From Strix aluco (Eukaryota > Chordata > Aves > Strigiformes > Strigidae): a stretch of DNA of 64,000 nt. Shown here in pieces: positions 19,411 to 32,000 of the stretch; the stretch's first letter is position 1; each line of letters starts with the position of its first letter. The stretch is taken from positions 9,091,973-9,155,972 of the forward strand of contig NC_133971.1 of NCBI RefSeq assembly GCF_031877795.1. The letters run 5' to 3'. A program made the position numbers and the translations under genes. The notes beneath the pieces were generated by a model. It was not told where the DNA came from, made no database searches, and saw only the letters and a list, made by a program, of their open reading frames with translations.

Positions 19411-22225
19411 ATGCAGCTCCTTGAGAAATTTTAGGAGACTATATTCACCTCACATCCTTCCCTTTTGCATGAAGCAGGGAGGGAGGAATCATCCTTCTCG
19501 AGCAATACTGCTTGCAAACTAAGTTTTCATGCATTGCATTAGTGGCATTCACTACTGGCAGACGCCTTGCTACTTAAAAAGTTACTGTCTTCACAGCGCT
19601 ATAGAGGTACTTGAGGTGGCTACAATTAAACTGTGCGAGTTTGATTACATACGCAGGTTTTCACCAGCTGAGAATCTAGCTCATAGTGACAAGATCTATA
19701 AAATTAGCAACAGGAAGAATGGGAAACTCAGTGTTTTGTAAAGCACGACATTGAATAGGCTATTTGTGAATGGTCACACTGAACACCTTGTGCTTTATCA
19801 CCCATTATTTATTTTAGTGTGATGTGACTTAGCCCACATGGATATTGTTAAAATGTGTTTTACTCCCTAAATTCCTTCACAAACAGTTTGAAGCACATTG
19901 CATGTTACCCCTCCACGGAGGGAGCGTTCCAAAATAAACAAAGATCTCCTTACATCAAAAAACAAAAGCACCTTCAAAGAAATCTTTCCTGTTGCTCCAT
20001 CTTAGCTGTTGCCAAATGGGAAGGAAAAGCAAAAAGAAGAGCAACAAGTTTTCCAGCAGAGCTTGAAGAACTAGTTCAGGGTCAACGTGTACCACTTCAG
20101 TCTGAACCGGGCTCCGTATCAAATCCTGTTCAAATTTAAGTAGCGTGCTCGCTTTCCTAGTGACTTTCACCCAACACTTGTCTTTTACAGTAAAGCTCTA
20201 GTTCTAAAGTAGCCTTTCATCTTTGTCGTATTATCCACAGTTTTAGCTGCCTACAGAACAGTCGTTCTGTACCGTTTCCACTCCTGTTTAGTATTACCAA
20301 AAGTTTTGTTTTCTTCTTTTGGCAGTGCAAAAGAAGTACACTTGATTTTGTTTCCAATTTCCTAAGAGAGGGCTGTGATCAGAGACAATAATCACTTTAC
20401 AAAAGATTCAGGAACTTAACTTACATTGCTTCAGCCTTTTTCCTCCCACCCCCAAGGACATTCACCGCCACACTCCTCTGAGCACCGCTTTCGCTATTAA
20501 GTGGCTTAGTGAGGATGTTACTCTGCTTTAGAGAATGCTTTCCTGGAAACAAGTTCCAAAGAGTCTCTCTCCTCCTGCGTTCAATGTGTTCAGCATTCAC
20601 TATCAGCTCTGGGATTTACCATGAACTCAGAAAAGTCTGTTCTCCCTTTCCATCAAAGATTAGAAAAGGTAGGGGTTTCTACAGTTGCAGTGAACTGGTT
20701 GCAGGAAATCCCTTTACCAAGAACGAACACTGCTTCACTGGAATTAGATTCTCCCTATCGCTACTTTAAAGATTCTCACAGGTGTCAGGCCAGCATTAAA
20801 GGGAATCCACCAGTGACTCTGCAGCCAGCATTTTCTATGCTCTGTCCTCTCCCAGGAGACTGGAGGCTTTTATCTGCTCTCAGTCAAGAAATACTCACTA
20901 GGCTGAAAGTCTACTGTATGCTTTTGGGAAAGCTGCACAGCTGGACGTAGAGGCTGAACAGCACCGAGATTTCTTTTCTAATCTTTTTCAAGTTCCACAC
21001 TTCACACTGGGGGGCACTCGAGGGCTGATCATTACAGTACAGTATGTACAGTATGAAACTAGCAATATGAAAACCTATTTATTCTCCATCTAAGTTGTTG
21101 AAGGCAATTAATACTTTTATCTTCCTGTGTGCTTCATTGATGGGGTACATAAAAGGAGAAATGGAATGAATTCTCATATAATTTTAAAAAAAGAATCCAT
21201 CTATAAAGTTACAGTCCCAGGAAAGAGGTGGGGCAGTCTACACGTTAGTCTCTTGCTTAGTGAATAATACAAAAGACTTCTACATGACTACAAATAAACA
21301 ACAAGTCGCTGAGCTGCAGAGTAACAGTTCCAGATCTGTGCCTACGCTCTCACTTTAGACCCAGCCTGTCCGAGAGACCTTCAGTCAGCAGCTACATTCC
21401 ACCTCAGACCACGACATGATAACAAGATTTGCACAGCACAGTTATGAACCAAGCATTTGGCCAGTAGGTTCTTCCTGCGGCCATGACCAACACGGGGTGC
21501 AGATCACATACCACAGAAACATCTAAACGCCTAATCACATTATTTATGCCTCAAAAAATTAATTTTACTTCCTGGCTTTTGCCTCAAGAAATTGTGGGCA
21601 TCGAAAGAAACCCTAAAGCAAAAGCAGACAATTCAGAGATACTGTTACACACATGCGGACGCCACATCGAGGACAATTCTCACAGCAGCAAGATCAGCGC
21701 AGTTTTGCTGCTAGAAGATCGCAGCCCTGCGCTTCAGAGCTGAGCTCTTCTCTTACTGTGCTGCTCAGGCAGGCGACCTCGAAATACACGGCACAGCCAG
21801 GAGGACCACGTGCAAAAGAAGTCAGGTGAGAGAACGTAGAGCGTCACAGCAGAGCCCACTTCATACAGCATGGCACATGCAGAAAGATCTCATGCCCACT
21901 AGAAAGCCCTGCATAAGCCTCTGGAGCCTAAAGTTTAGACAAGAATCTGCATTTCAGCAGCATCACGCTCAAGTGACACAGATACAGTATACCAATCACC
22001 AAAACCTAAGTCAAGCGTTAAGAAGATGATTCATGAACAAAAAGTTCTGCTTAACAGTACCGATTGCTTTCTAGGATCACTGCAACAAATTGTATTTGTC
22101 CAGACTGTAGAGCGTATTCAGTGTCGTTATCCCTATACATTACGCAACAGTCCCCAGAAACATTAAGAACCTGCTGGTCGTCCCTCAAGGGAAGGAAGCA
22201 GTAGTTTAACAAAAAGCATACTTGC

Positions 22226-22273
22226 ACTTATGGGGACTTATGGGCAACTTATGGGCACTTACGCACTTATGGG
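22226..22273 (+). repeat. Short tandem ACTTATGGG minisatellite
   Basis: Four perfect ACTTATGGG copies (22226, 22236, 22247, 22265) plus one decayed copy (22257), spaced 8-11 bp. Recurs at 45352-45399. Confidence 0.85.
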
Positions 22274-22738
22274 TAAATTTACAGGCACACGAAGACCACC
22301 ATTCTTCCCTCCACTTCCCCCCAACAGTTGTAACTGAACATTTTTTCAATTTCTCCTTCCTCATTTCAGTGTAAGGACTATGGGAACACACAGACTGTGG
22401 GAAAACAGTGACTGAGAACAAACAGCAGCAGAACAAACAGCATTGTCCTTGGTCAGCTCCAGGAGACAGCAGGTCTCCGCAAGAGCACATCTCCACCCAG
22501 ACAACAGTGGTTATCCATGTCTGGATGCACTGCCTAGCCACACTGCCAGCAACGGAGCAATTATTAAAAGGATCAACATAACTTACTTGTGTTTTACATT
22601 CTAACAGAATTATTTATTATTAATGTTATCTTTTGTTTCCCTTCAAACAATGGGCCCTGTCAAGAACGGGTTAAAAACAAGCACACCGACACAACCTCCC
22701 CAGAGCCTTGCCAGCTGAAGGGGTGAGCCTCTGCCTCC

Positions 22739-22954
22739 TCAGGCACCGGAGACCAGCTCGATGAAGCTGGCCAGCTGAGAGTTCCCTGCTGTGGGCTCAA
22801 GTTTACAATTCAAAGTGACTATTTTTTGACAGATGTTAAGTTTCCGCATGAAGTTGAACATCATGCTATCATGTAAAAAGGCGAGAAAATACTTCAGCAA
22901 GGGCTTACTACAAAGCTGATGGATATGAGCATTTCTCCCAGTTCTCACACAGAC
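22739..22954 (-). pseudogene. Unidentified minus-strand terminal-exon-like ORF in the spacer
   Basis: From a possible acceptor (CACCTCAG, AG at 22956-22955) the frame encodes VCVRTGRNAHIHQLCSKPLL, then KYFLAFLHDSMMFNFMRKLN..QLASFIELVSGA and TGA at 22741-22739. A minus-strand AATAAA lies 121 nt further on (22618-22613). The amino-acid content, rich in Leu/Phe and helical in look, is protein-like, but I do not recognise the family and the polypyrimidine tract is weak. It may be the last exon of a neighbouring gene carried along in the duplication. Copy at 45865-46080. Confidence 0.25.
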
Positions 22955-23041
22955 CTGAGGTGTTTCAGCAATTATCGGTATCCATTCCTCTCTTTAGAGC
23001 TTCCCTGCAAGCAATCAGAACTAGATGCGATCTTTGCATGA

Positions 23042-23070
23042 AATGAATGAATGAATGAATGAATGAATGA
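23042..23070 (+). repeat. (AATG)n microsatellite
   Basis: About seven AATG units in the spacer. The same length occurs in unit 2 (46168-46196). Confidence 0.9.
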
Positions 23071-23775
23071 CAAAGACTCCTCAGCATGGTAAGAGATAGT
23101 GCATCGGGGGTATTAGGATCAGGCTTTAATGCCCACAACCAGTCTCAGAGCCATGTTCGAGCCATAATGCATCTAGAACAAATACCAGTGCTACACAACA
23201 TCAGCTGTCCAAGGGCTTGGGTCCCCACCCCCACCCAAAATATAACTAAAGAACAATGCAAAGATTAAAGAGGTTAATTCTCTTCCTCTATCAAGAGAAA
23301 AATAAGTGTTTCTGCTCTCTATTTACAGCTATTCATAAACAAAGATACAACACATTCATCTGTAGAAACTTCCATTCAGGTCAGAGAAAACCCTTTTTAA
23401 ACATTAACAAGTTACACCTCTTCAGCACTTCCTGTAAAATAAATATTACCTATAAAACGAAGGTAGTATTGTAAAGACAAAAAAAAGAACTACTTCAGGA
23501 GGCATATCCCACTGACTTTGGGCAATACCCTCCTGGCAGCTCTTTCTGACACAAGAGACTTTCTGAACCAACACCTACCACAAAAGGTGTTTTCCTTCTT
23601 CAGCTGTTAGCTAGCAGAGATCACTGTTCTTCTAATTCAAGATTGTTTCTCTAGAACAAGTGCACTTTCCACTCAACTTTCTTCCCCGAAAGGAATCACC
23701 TTAATGGTAAACTGCAGTGGCAGAGAATTTTATGTGTGTAATACCTCTGGAGAAACCAGCGTTCAAATCAAATCT

Positions 23776-23976
23776 TTACAGAACCAAAATATCTCGGCTG
23801 TCTATAGGAGATGCCGACACTTCAGAGGGACTCTCAAACTCACCACCTTCGCTTTCCCCTTCGAGTGAAACGCCAAGAAATTGAGGAAACCTGCGATCCA
23901 TACGCCAGCTGCTTCTCCAAACGCCAGCACACACAGACCTTGCTACGCAGACCCTTTGCTTGCGCTCAGCTATCAA
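23776..23976 (-). pseudogene. Unidentified minus-strand C-terminal-like ORF in the spacer
   Basis: The minus frame ends FPQFLGVSLEGESEGGEFES, then PSEVSASPIDSRDILVL and TAA. An acceptor-like GATCGCAG precedes FPQF, and a strong donor-like GGTG|GTGAGT lies inside. The acidic Ser-rich tail looks protein-like, but no family is recognised and chance cannot be excluded. Copy at 46902-47102. Confidence 0.2.
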
Positions 23977-24934
23977 GCATCTAAGGTGCTGTCTGCACTG
24001 CCAGAGCAGTGAACATCCCCAAGATACTGTCGCTGTGTCTGACGGCTGCTGGTGGAATCAAAGGAGGCTCCTCTTCTAAGGTCAGAGAAGATCGTGATAT
24101 GGGCAAAAACAAGTGAAGAGGAAAGGCCAGTGGTGATTTGCACATGGCTGCAACAAATACGCAGCATAGTGCTTACACAGTGGAAAAGCAACAAAGGCCT
24201 CAACACCCTCTGCTATCACCTCACTAGTTCCTAGACGCTGAAGGCTGTACCCCACTCCCACATGGCAGAATAGCAGAGTCCTTTAGCTGATGGGCTCAGG
24301 TAAGGCAAGTAGAGAACAGCTAGAAATAACACTGCCAAGATATTAGAAGAGAACATAAATCGGTGACCTTATCCATAACTGCGTGACCATGGTGTTTCAG
24401 AACCCAAATGTAATACAGCAGCACCTTGTCCTGGTTCTCTGAGTCAAAGTGAACAGTGTTAACATCTCCCGAAAAGGCAAGAAAATGCCCTGCTTTTGCA
24501 TTAAGTTTGCTTCAGCTTCTGGAAGATTACGTTCAGCGTCGTATCAATGTGGTCCAGTGGTGTTGAATAACTATTTCTCCCATTTGATTAACTGGGCTAT
24601 CACAGGCAGAGTTTATGCACTGATCTGGGAAGCTGATAGCAAACAGGCACGTGGACGCTGTTCAGGTTCTCAGTCACAGGCGAGCTTCTGCCCTCAATTT
24701 CAGAACAGAGATTTCTCTAGATAGTGGGTTTTGGGAGCAATAAGCGAATGAGCTGATTTAATAGCTCTTTGCCTAACAGGAGATCTCTCACCATCCCCGT
24801 CCTCCTCTTTGTCCCCTTGCGCTAGGTCTCTTCTACTACAATACAACCTTTCAGTGAACTCATTTAACTGATGGGATTGGCAAAAAGCCGGATGGTTTAG
24901 TGGCAGACCTGGGCAAGCCTGGGGCAGTGTGGGC

Positions 24935-24966
24935 TTTTGGTTTTTTTGTGGTTTTTTTTTTTTGGT
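24935..24966 (+). repeat. T-rich seam between units 1 and 2
   Basis: GGGCTTTTGGTTTTTTTG followed by TGG and a T12 run ends each unit, directly before GGTTAAACTG. At the left edge of the array the flank ends in TTTGTTTTT before GTTAAACTG (1831-1847). The shared T-rich microhomology points to the recombination site. Seam 2/3 is at 48061-48092. Confidence 0.8.
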
Positions 24967-25931
24967 TAAACTGTATCTGAAAGGGGCCAGACAGCTGCCA
25001 CAGCTGGCAGAAAGCAAGCGGCAGGAGTGCATGCCAGGGCTGAGAGGTCCTGCCTCTGCTCCTGGCTTGCCCCTCCCCAGCATCTCTGATGACACTCTCT
25101 CCTTTAGGAAGGAGCACCTTCAGTTAAATTAAACTGTGTTTTTTAAGTAAGATTAAATTTAAGCTGCTTTAGCTCTGAATAATTCCAGATAGCATGTCTA
25201 GGTAGTTTTAATGTGGGTTTAAGAATCTTCTTCAAAATCTAATCAGACTAGCGTTCGTGAGGTCCTTTGTAGCCAGCTCTCAGTTTGTGCAAAGTGCCTG
25301 CAAAGTTAATGCAAGACTTGTGTGGTGTTACACACAGAGTCATTTAAAAGAAAATAAAACCAGAAAGGACCTCTGCAGGGTGTCTAGTCTAATTTTGTGC
25401 TCCAGTCAGGTCTGGCTTCAAAACTGTCTTGGATTTTGAAAATGCCCAGCCTGAGGGGAGGGATTACACATCATCTCAGTCAGTGCTCGACTGTTCCTGT
25501 GGTGAAAGGAAAGAGGCAACGGATAAAAGCTGTGCTTTAGATGGCAAGAAGGACCTTTATTTCTGTTGCAAATGCAGGGATTTCGGAACAAGGGATCAAT
25601 ACCTAGCTCTAGGCTATGGACAGAACTGTAGCTGGATCATCTTGAAATGTTGGTCAGGGCCTTGGTCCAGCTTCGACTTTCAGAAATGACGTGGTAAATT
25701 GAGACACGAGATTCTTGACCCTTCTTGGAGGCTTGATGGGGAGTTTGAGGGTGGCTAAAGTGTTTTTGGGTGAGCTAAAGCCAGTATCCTCTCTCTGTTC
25801 AGAGCCATTGCAATGGCGGGTGCCACACAGTGTACTCGTTAAGAGCAGTGACAGTTAGGCCAGTGTAAACGATCTCAGGTGGAGGGGAGGAGAGATGTGC
25901 CCACCTGAGAGCCGGGCGGCTGGTGGAAGGC

Positions 25932-26007
25932 CCCTGGGGCGGGGCCTACCTGACGTCACAGGGCCGGTGTAACTGCCCGAGTTGTCCTGGCAACAGTCAT
26001 TACAACA
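25932..26007 (+). promoter_or_regulatory. Candidate promoter, copy 2: GC box, CRE and RFX X-box
   Basis: Identical to the copy 1 block: GC box 25936-25945, CRE 25951-25958, X-box 25981-25994. It lies wholly inside the repeat unit, 970 bp from the unit start, so each duplicated gene carries its own promoter and need not be read from the neighbouring unit. Confidence 0.65.
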
Positions 26008-29000
26008 ATGAGCCACCAACGCTGCGGGCAGCCTGCCTCTCAAGCACACTACACGGACAGGTAAAACTGATACCATTTGGACATGCAGAGACAATTTGGA
26101 ATAGATTTACGCCCTAGCTAGCTGTCAGGACTGGAAAAAAGATTTTTCTTCACCTGTTAAGACAGGTTTAAAAGTTCCTGATACAACCATGCTTCTAAAC
26201 GTGAACTAGCGCTTGGGCTCAACCTTTTCCAATGTTTTTATAGTTCTGGAGCCTCTCAACTCAGTTGCCTGGGACTTATACAGAACAAAATTACAGTGTG
26301 TACCACAAGTGATTCCTATCCGACGACCAAAGCGTGCATGGCCCAGCCAGAAGAGGAGTTGCGCAATGGAAGTGCAAAGGTTATTAAACCTGATGGGCCA
26401 TTTTTAGGTATGGCGGTGTTTCATTTTTTACTAGATGCCTGTATGTTTTTAAACTCAGTAATTCATTTTTTCAGGATTCTTGGGAAAGTCGGTGTGTTCA
26501 GAGATCTCTGATGTAGGTAGCTTGCTCTCATGTTACAGTCTGCCCGTGCTGCTTTCAGACATTGGCCCTTTTTTTCCCCCGAGAAAGCCTGCCAGTCGTT
26601 CCTCGTTCCCATATCGCTTGACTGGTTGAAATTTTGACCACTGAGGTGAGGGATTTTACCACCCCATGCCCTGAAATTCTCTGGTTCAGTACGTAACGTT
26701 TTGTTTTTGTGACAGCACTTTTGAGGACCTAAATACTGTGCTAAGTCATTAGCCTGAATTTGTAATCTAAAAAAATTCACACTGAGGAAGTCTCATATAC
26801 AAGTTCATAGGCTTTATAGGAAAAACTTTGCTTTCCACACTTGCTAATGCTGATTAAATTTTATTTATGTCTTGGCCATCAGTAAGCAACTGCTACCACA
26901 AGACCATGGTTGGTTTTCAAAAAAAAAAAAAAAAAAGTTAAAGTAAGGCAATGCTGGCATGGGAACATGGATTTCATCATTTTCCACAAAACAGAAAGCA
27001 TTTAGGTGGTATTGTTTGTTATTAAACTGCTCTGAGTACCGTTTTCCTGAGGAGCCTGGAGCTGGCTGCAGAGAGGTGCAAGGTGAGCATCCCCTTTCTA
27101 GGCACTCAGTGGTACGGGCAGCGGCGGTCCTGCCCGCAGCAGCGAGCTGAACCAGGTACATCCATCTTCATTACGTAAAACAGGCTCTCACTTGGCTGCG
27201 GCCGCAGTCGTCCGCCAGCACGGACATCCCTGACAGCGATGGTACAACGCTTGCTCTGCCTCAGCAGGGCGTTTGAAGCCAGCTTTGTCACAGCTTTTTG
27301 GAGATACAACACTAAGTGTGTGTGGTCTTGACACTAAGGCAGCTCAGCACGGGTTGATACAGGGACATGGAGTGGGGACTGCTTCCCCTGTATTGTCTAA
27401 ACTGCTCTTTAACGGCAGCGTGAGAGGAGCCACTTTCATGGATTTCAAAACTTCTCCTTGGGGAAGTTCTATTTTACATGTGAATGATCTGCATGATTCC
27501 TGTTGGTGGTTTAAATAGATCTTAAGCGAATATTTAACATTAAATAAATGGGGTCTGAAGATTGACAGTAGGACAGTTAGGATATTTGGGGGCACTTTTG
27601 TTTCAGACTGGCGTTGAGGAGGCTCAGGTAGGACAGGTCTTGTTGCTGGTAGGTCACGGGGGTGACTCTGCAGCGTGCTTCATGCAGTACAAATCAGGAA
27701 CTGCGGTTGTTAATCATGTTAATGCTTGGTTATGTTCTCCGTTATTCTTTTTAAGGGATTCAGAGACATGACTTCAGGAGGTGTTTTGTTTGAATGCTGG
27801 TTACACCATCAGCTGTGCCGGGGGTGTGTGTGTGTGTATCTACACAGAAATTAACTTGTCCCGATGTTTGTAATGCATTCAATTTAAAACTGCTAAGTTC
27901 ACACTGTTCAAAAAATGGAACTGTGTGCATTTGCATGATTAGCTTTCTTCTTGAAAACCAGAAGGGCAAAGTCCAGGGAACATGCAGGGTGCCAAGGTTA
28001 TAAAGGTTTGGCCTCCACTGCAAAACGGAAACAAATTCCTGCTACTCCTGAGGACAAGCAGTACCTAAGCACAGCTCAGTCTCTGTGTGTCTGATGGAGA
28101 GAGCAAGCTCCAGATTTTCTCACCAATACTCATTAAGTGTCCCTCATGTACCAAACGTGAGCTGTTGGTTTCAAAAAAATAGCTGCTTTGTGTCACATCC
28201 TCTGTTGGATTGCAAACAGGTTTTACTACAATGATTTTCTGTAACATTCTGATACTTTTCTGGGTTTTTTTGTTGGGTTTTTTTTTTTTTTTTTTTTTTT
28301 CCCTGCCTGATAGCAGAGCAAGGAGCTCAGGTCTTTTTCTGGAAAGCTGAGATTCAGCTCGGGTAGTGTTGTTTTTAAATTCTGGATGCGTTGCTTGCGC
28401 ACACTTGCATTGTTCCTCCAGTTGAGAAACACATCTTTTTATAGAGTTTGATCCAAAATGCTGTGCAGGCCATGTTTTAAAACTTCTCCGGCCTTGATCC
28501 CAAGAACTGTTAAATTTTGGGTGTACTGTTGCTGACAAACCTGGGGTTATTTAACACGAGGGGAACGTTTCAGCTTAAAACGTGGTGTAAGTTATGGTAG
28601 CTCAAAAGTGATCAACACCAAGTGTTGGTAGTTTCTTTAAGCAGTGATGTGATTAATTGTGTAGACTTGTTCTCCCTAGGCATTTACGGGGGATCCTTTA
28701 GTTATATGGAAGACCTTTGCATCACACTTGGGAGTACTCTCCTGAAAAAAATGCCCGATTTTGAGTATTCGGTGCTTGAGCTTATAAACTGGAAAAATAA
28801 TAAAAGCACCATGTATATAAATAATCAGTAAAGCCTTCCTACCGGCATCACTCCCCAGTTGTTTTAATACTGAATATTTCTTTGTTAATGCCCAGCTCGA
28901 TGCAGCTTTGCTACCTGTATTCTTATAGATCTTGAAATGCTAACTTAAGTCATTTTTAGAGTTTATCTGGCTTGGTAAAGTCTTTAAAACAACTTCCTTG

Positions 29001-32000
29001 TCTTCTGCCAATCTCCCACATCATTCTCTTTTTTTTTTTTTTTTTTTCTTTTTACCCTTATTTCAGGAAGAAAAGCACAGGTCAGAAAAGCACCACAAAA
29101 AATTCCAGATCCTGTGCCTGTGAGGAAGAGATCAACGCCCATGAACCCTGCAAACATAATAGGGAGGACTTGCACACAGAATGTGGTTTGTCGGCGGCCG
29201 TACAGGGATAGGGTGATTCATTTGTTGGCACTGAAGAATTACAAGAAACCAGAGTTACTCACTCGCTTGCGGAAAGATGGTGTCTACCAAAAGGACAAGA
29301 ATTGCCTTGGAATGATCCTTCATCAGGTGAGATCATAGAGTTTGTGCCAGAAATTTTTCCTTCCTGCTATTCTTTTCAAAATAATTTTGAGCTGTGTCAC
29401 TTCAGTGTTTAAATCAGAAAATAGTAAACAACTTAATGCTTCTTGTTGAAGTTTTTCAATAAACTTCATGCAGATGCCCCAAACTGCAAGTCAGTGTGAG
29501 GAAAGGAAAGACAGATGAAAAAATTCTTGGCGAGTGGTTTTGTTTTGCTAGAATGCCAGGCAGTATTAACTATTTCTAGCTTTGTTTCTCCTAATGTCTT
29601 ATTTTTTCCCTCTCTCTTTTACTTGGACTGCTTAGTTGAGAGAAGTTGACTGTGCGTTCTCTCAATTGTGTGAAATAGTTTGTCATAGTACTTCATGGTT
29701 TTTGTGACGAGTTTATGTGGAGAGAAATTTGGTAACTGCAATCGCATGGGTTAGTACTTCGTTTGAACGTGGCTGGTGGCCTGTAAGTGGTGCTTGACTT
29801 CCCTTGGGATCTGTCGGAATTGCAACCAAGGGAAGGGTGTTCCAGCGAAATCGTAAATGCTAAAGGTGGTGGTCCGATTTTGAGCATATTATTTCTTTGC
29901 TATCATGTGGACTGTGTCTTTACCTTCCTTGAAACTTTTTTTTATTCAGTAGCTTTTCCAGTGCTCCTTTAAGTTCCACCTGTATTTCTTTATCACATCC
30001 CTCAAAATTATTGGTAAGTCTATAATGTTGTAGAGGTGAAACTTTTAAGCTGCGTGTTCAAGAGCGTCACTTATTAATTTGCTACAAAAACAGTTCAGAA
30101 AAGGCTTCTTAAAGTACCGTAAGATGCAGTGGCTCCTCCCTTACTTTTCAAATACTCCCTGTACCCACCGACTGTGGCTGAATTAGGCACGTATTAATGG
30201 GTGAAGTAGGAATATTTCCTACTTGTCTAGGAAAAAAGTGTTTGGGAACCTCTTAAAGTGAGCAAAATTCAACATTTATACAGCTTTGGTTGATCCTACA
30301 CTGAATTCTAAAACCTCATTCCTTGAATATGTTAAGTGTTATTGTTTTGTTTCCCCAGTGCGATGGTAGTTGTTTTTTTTCCACCCCGAAGACAGACACA
30401 ATTTAATGACAGCCATGTTCTTACATACAAATTGAAGTAGTCAATCTATATTTTAAGTTGGTTATAAAATTCTAAAAGCTCAGCTCCCTAGAGCGTGAAA
30501 GGTGCAAAAACTTCCTCTTGTCCCATTATGCTTGGCAATGTTTAAGGAGACTTTCCTGGAGTCTGTTTCCTGTATGTGGTGTGAACCTCAAGGAACCAGT
30601 ACCTCAAGGTACTGGTTTGCATCAGAAGTGGTCGTGTTAGCAACGCTACACCCTGAAAAGCCTTGCTCATGTTTTTCTTAGCTCTGTAATGAGGTTTTTT
30701 TTTTGTACAAATCTAAAATCAGCAGCCTGAACTTGCTAAGATCTGATATGCACAGATTTGCTTCTCTTAGAATACAGCTTTAGTTGTTTTTAACAAGTGA
30801 ATTACTGTTTAAGGGTATCTTTGTTACTTTTAATTGGTTTTTTAGATGGGGACAGACAGACGTGGACACAGGCATGAATTTGCAGTATTTGCCATGTTTT
30901 AGAGGAAAAAAAAATAGGCTGAGCTGAAAAGTGGTGGTGGTGTGTTGATGAGTAGTTATTCCACATTTTGTGTCAGGCAAAGAGAGATAGTTTTGGGGGT
31001 TTTCCCTGAAACTCTGAACAGGTGTCAGGTGATGGAGTCTAAACCAGCACTTTGGGTGTCAATGATCTCAAGGGCTTTTTAGCTCATTTTAACCTTTTGA
31101 GTATACTTTGCATTTTTCTTAAGGAAGCTATAAGCCCATTTTATTTTCAAAGGTATAGAGCGAGGCATGCACACAAGCCTCTCGTGACAATACTGAACCC
31201 TGCGTCTGCAGAAGGAAGCGCACATCTGGCCTGCACACCTCCCCTTAAACATTTCAGCACTAAACTATCGTTAGACATGAGTACAGTTACTTTTTTCCCA
31301 ATTGGTAAAACTTTGATATGGCTTAAAACTAATGGGATAGATGAAGAATTCATCTTTGTACCAGAAGGACTTGTCTAGCGCTAGTTAGGTTATCAGGTAC
31401 AACTGTTCAGTAGACAGATACAGTTTCTTGTGGCCCAGGCACTTGAGAAAGCAAAGCAGTTCTGTTTCTCAAGACAAATGACGACATAGTGCGTTCATTA
31501 ATGTGATGATGGAAAACAGGCGTTGTTCCAAGCACAGTCTGTGCTCTGCCATTGCCGTATAGCTGTGTACAACCAAAGAACAGCAGGTGTCCTCCTGAAG
31601 TTGAACAAATCTGAATTTGTATGTGGAGATAGTGTTCTTCAGTTCTTAAAACCAAACAAAACAACAAAAAGCCCCAAACAAAAAAAGGCAAACAAAACCC
31701 CCCACAAAACAGGCCTCTCAGCATATTTCATGCAGTGAATATTTAAAGTTTTGGCATAGTTTGCCTTGATTCCCAGTGCTGTATTACAGACCCCTGGTGC
31801 AGAGAGAGGTTTGCAGCAGTTTGGGATTTTCTTACCTTCAAATTTCTACATCCCAAGTTGACCACATTTTTAAAAATTGGTGCTCGTTACATGAGAGCTA
31901 CTTGGATCTTCACATCTAAAAAACCCGGAAAACTGGTGTGTGATTCTGTTTTCAACTTTTATTTTACTTTGCAGTACCAATCTTATTTCTGCAGTGTGCA

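Larger units (their letters stand above)
1839..24964 (+). repeat. Tandem unit 1 of the 23,126-bp ELL2 array
   Basis: First complete unit. Homology to unit 2 starts at GTTAAACTG (1839) right after a T-rich stretch. Every exon, homopolymer and microsatellite recurs exactly 23,126 bp downstream. Four substitutions separate it from units 2 and 3: 1931 C>T, 2413 C>A, 2497 A>G and 3176 G>A, all within the first 1.35 kb. I noticed none in the remaining 21.8 kb. The unit contains promoter, complete ELL2-like gene, 3' UTR and spacer. Confidence 0.97.
19411..24964. other. Intergenic spacer of unit 1
   Basis: 5.5 kb between the poly(A) signal and the next unit. It holds several minus-strand open frames with terminal-exon features (22739-22954, 23776-23976), a minus-strand AATAAA (22613-22618), a minisatellite-like ACTTATGGG run (22226-22273), an (AATG)n microsatellite (about 23042-23070) and a T-rich end (24935-24963). 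No gene can be named. Unit 2 equivalent: 42537-48090. Confidence 0.7.

Noticed and set aside
20621-20950. 109-codon plus-strand ORF in the spacer
   Set aside because: It overlaps another plus-strand frame of similar length, has no recognised motif and no promoter or splice context; not supported as a gene.
24700-25095. 131-codon minus-strand ORF spanning the unit seam
   Set aside because: It crosses the recombination junction and the T-rich tract (read as poly-Lys). The frame exists only because of the fusion of unit ends.
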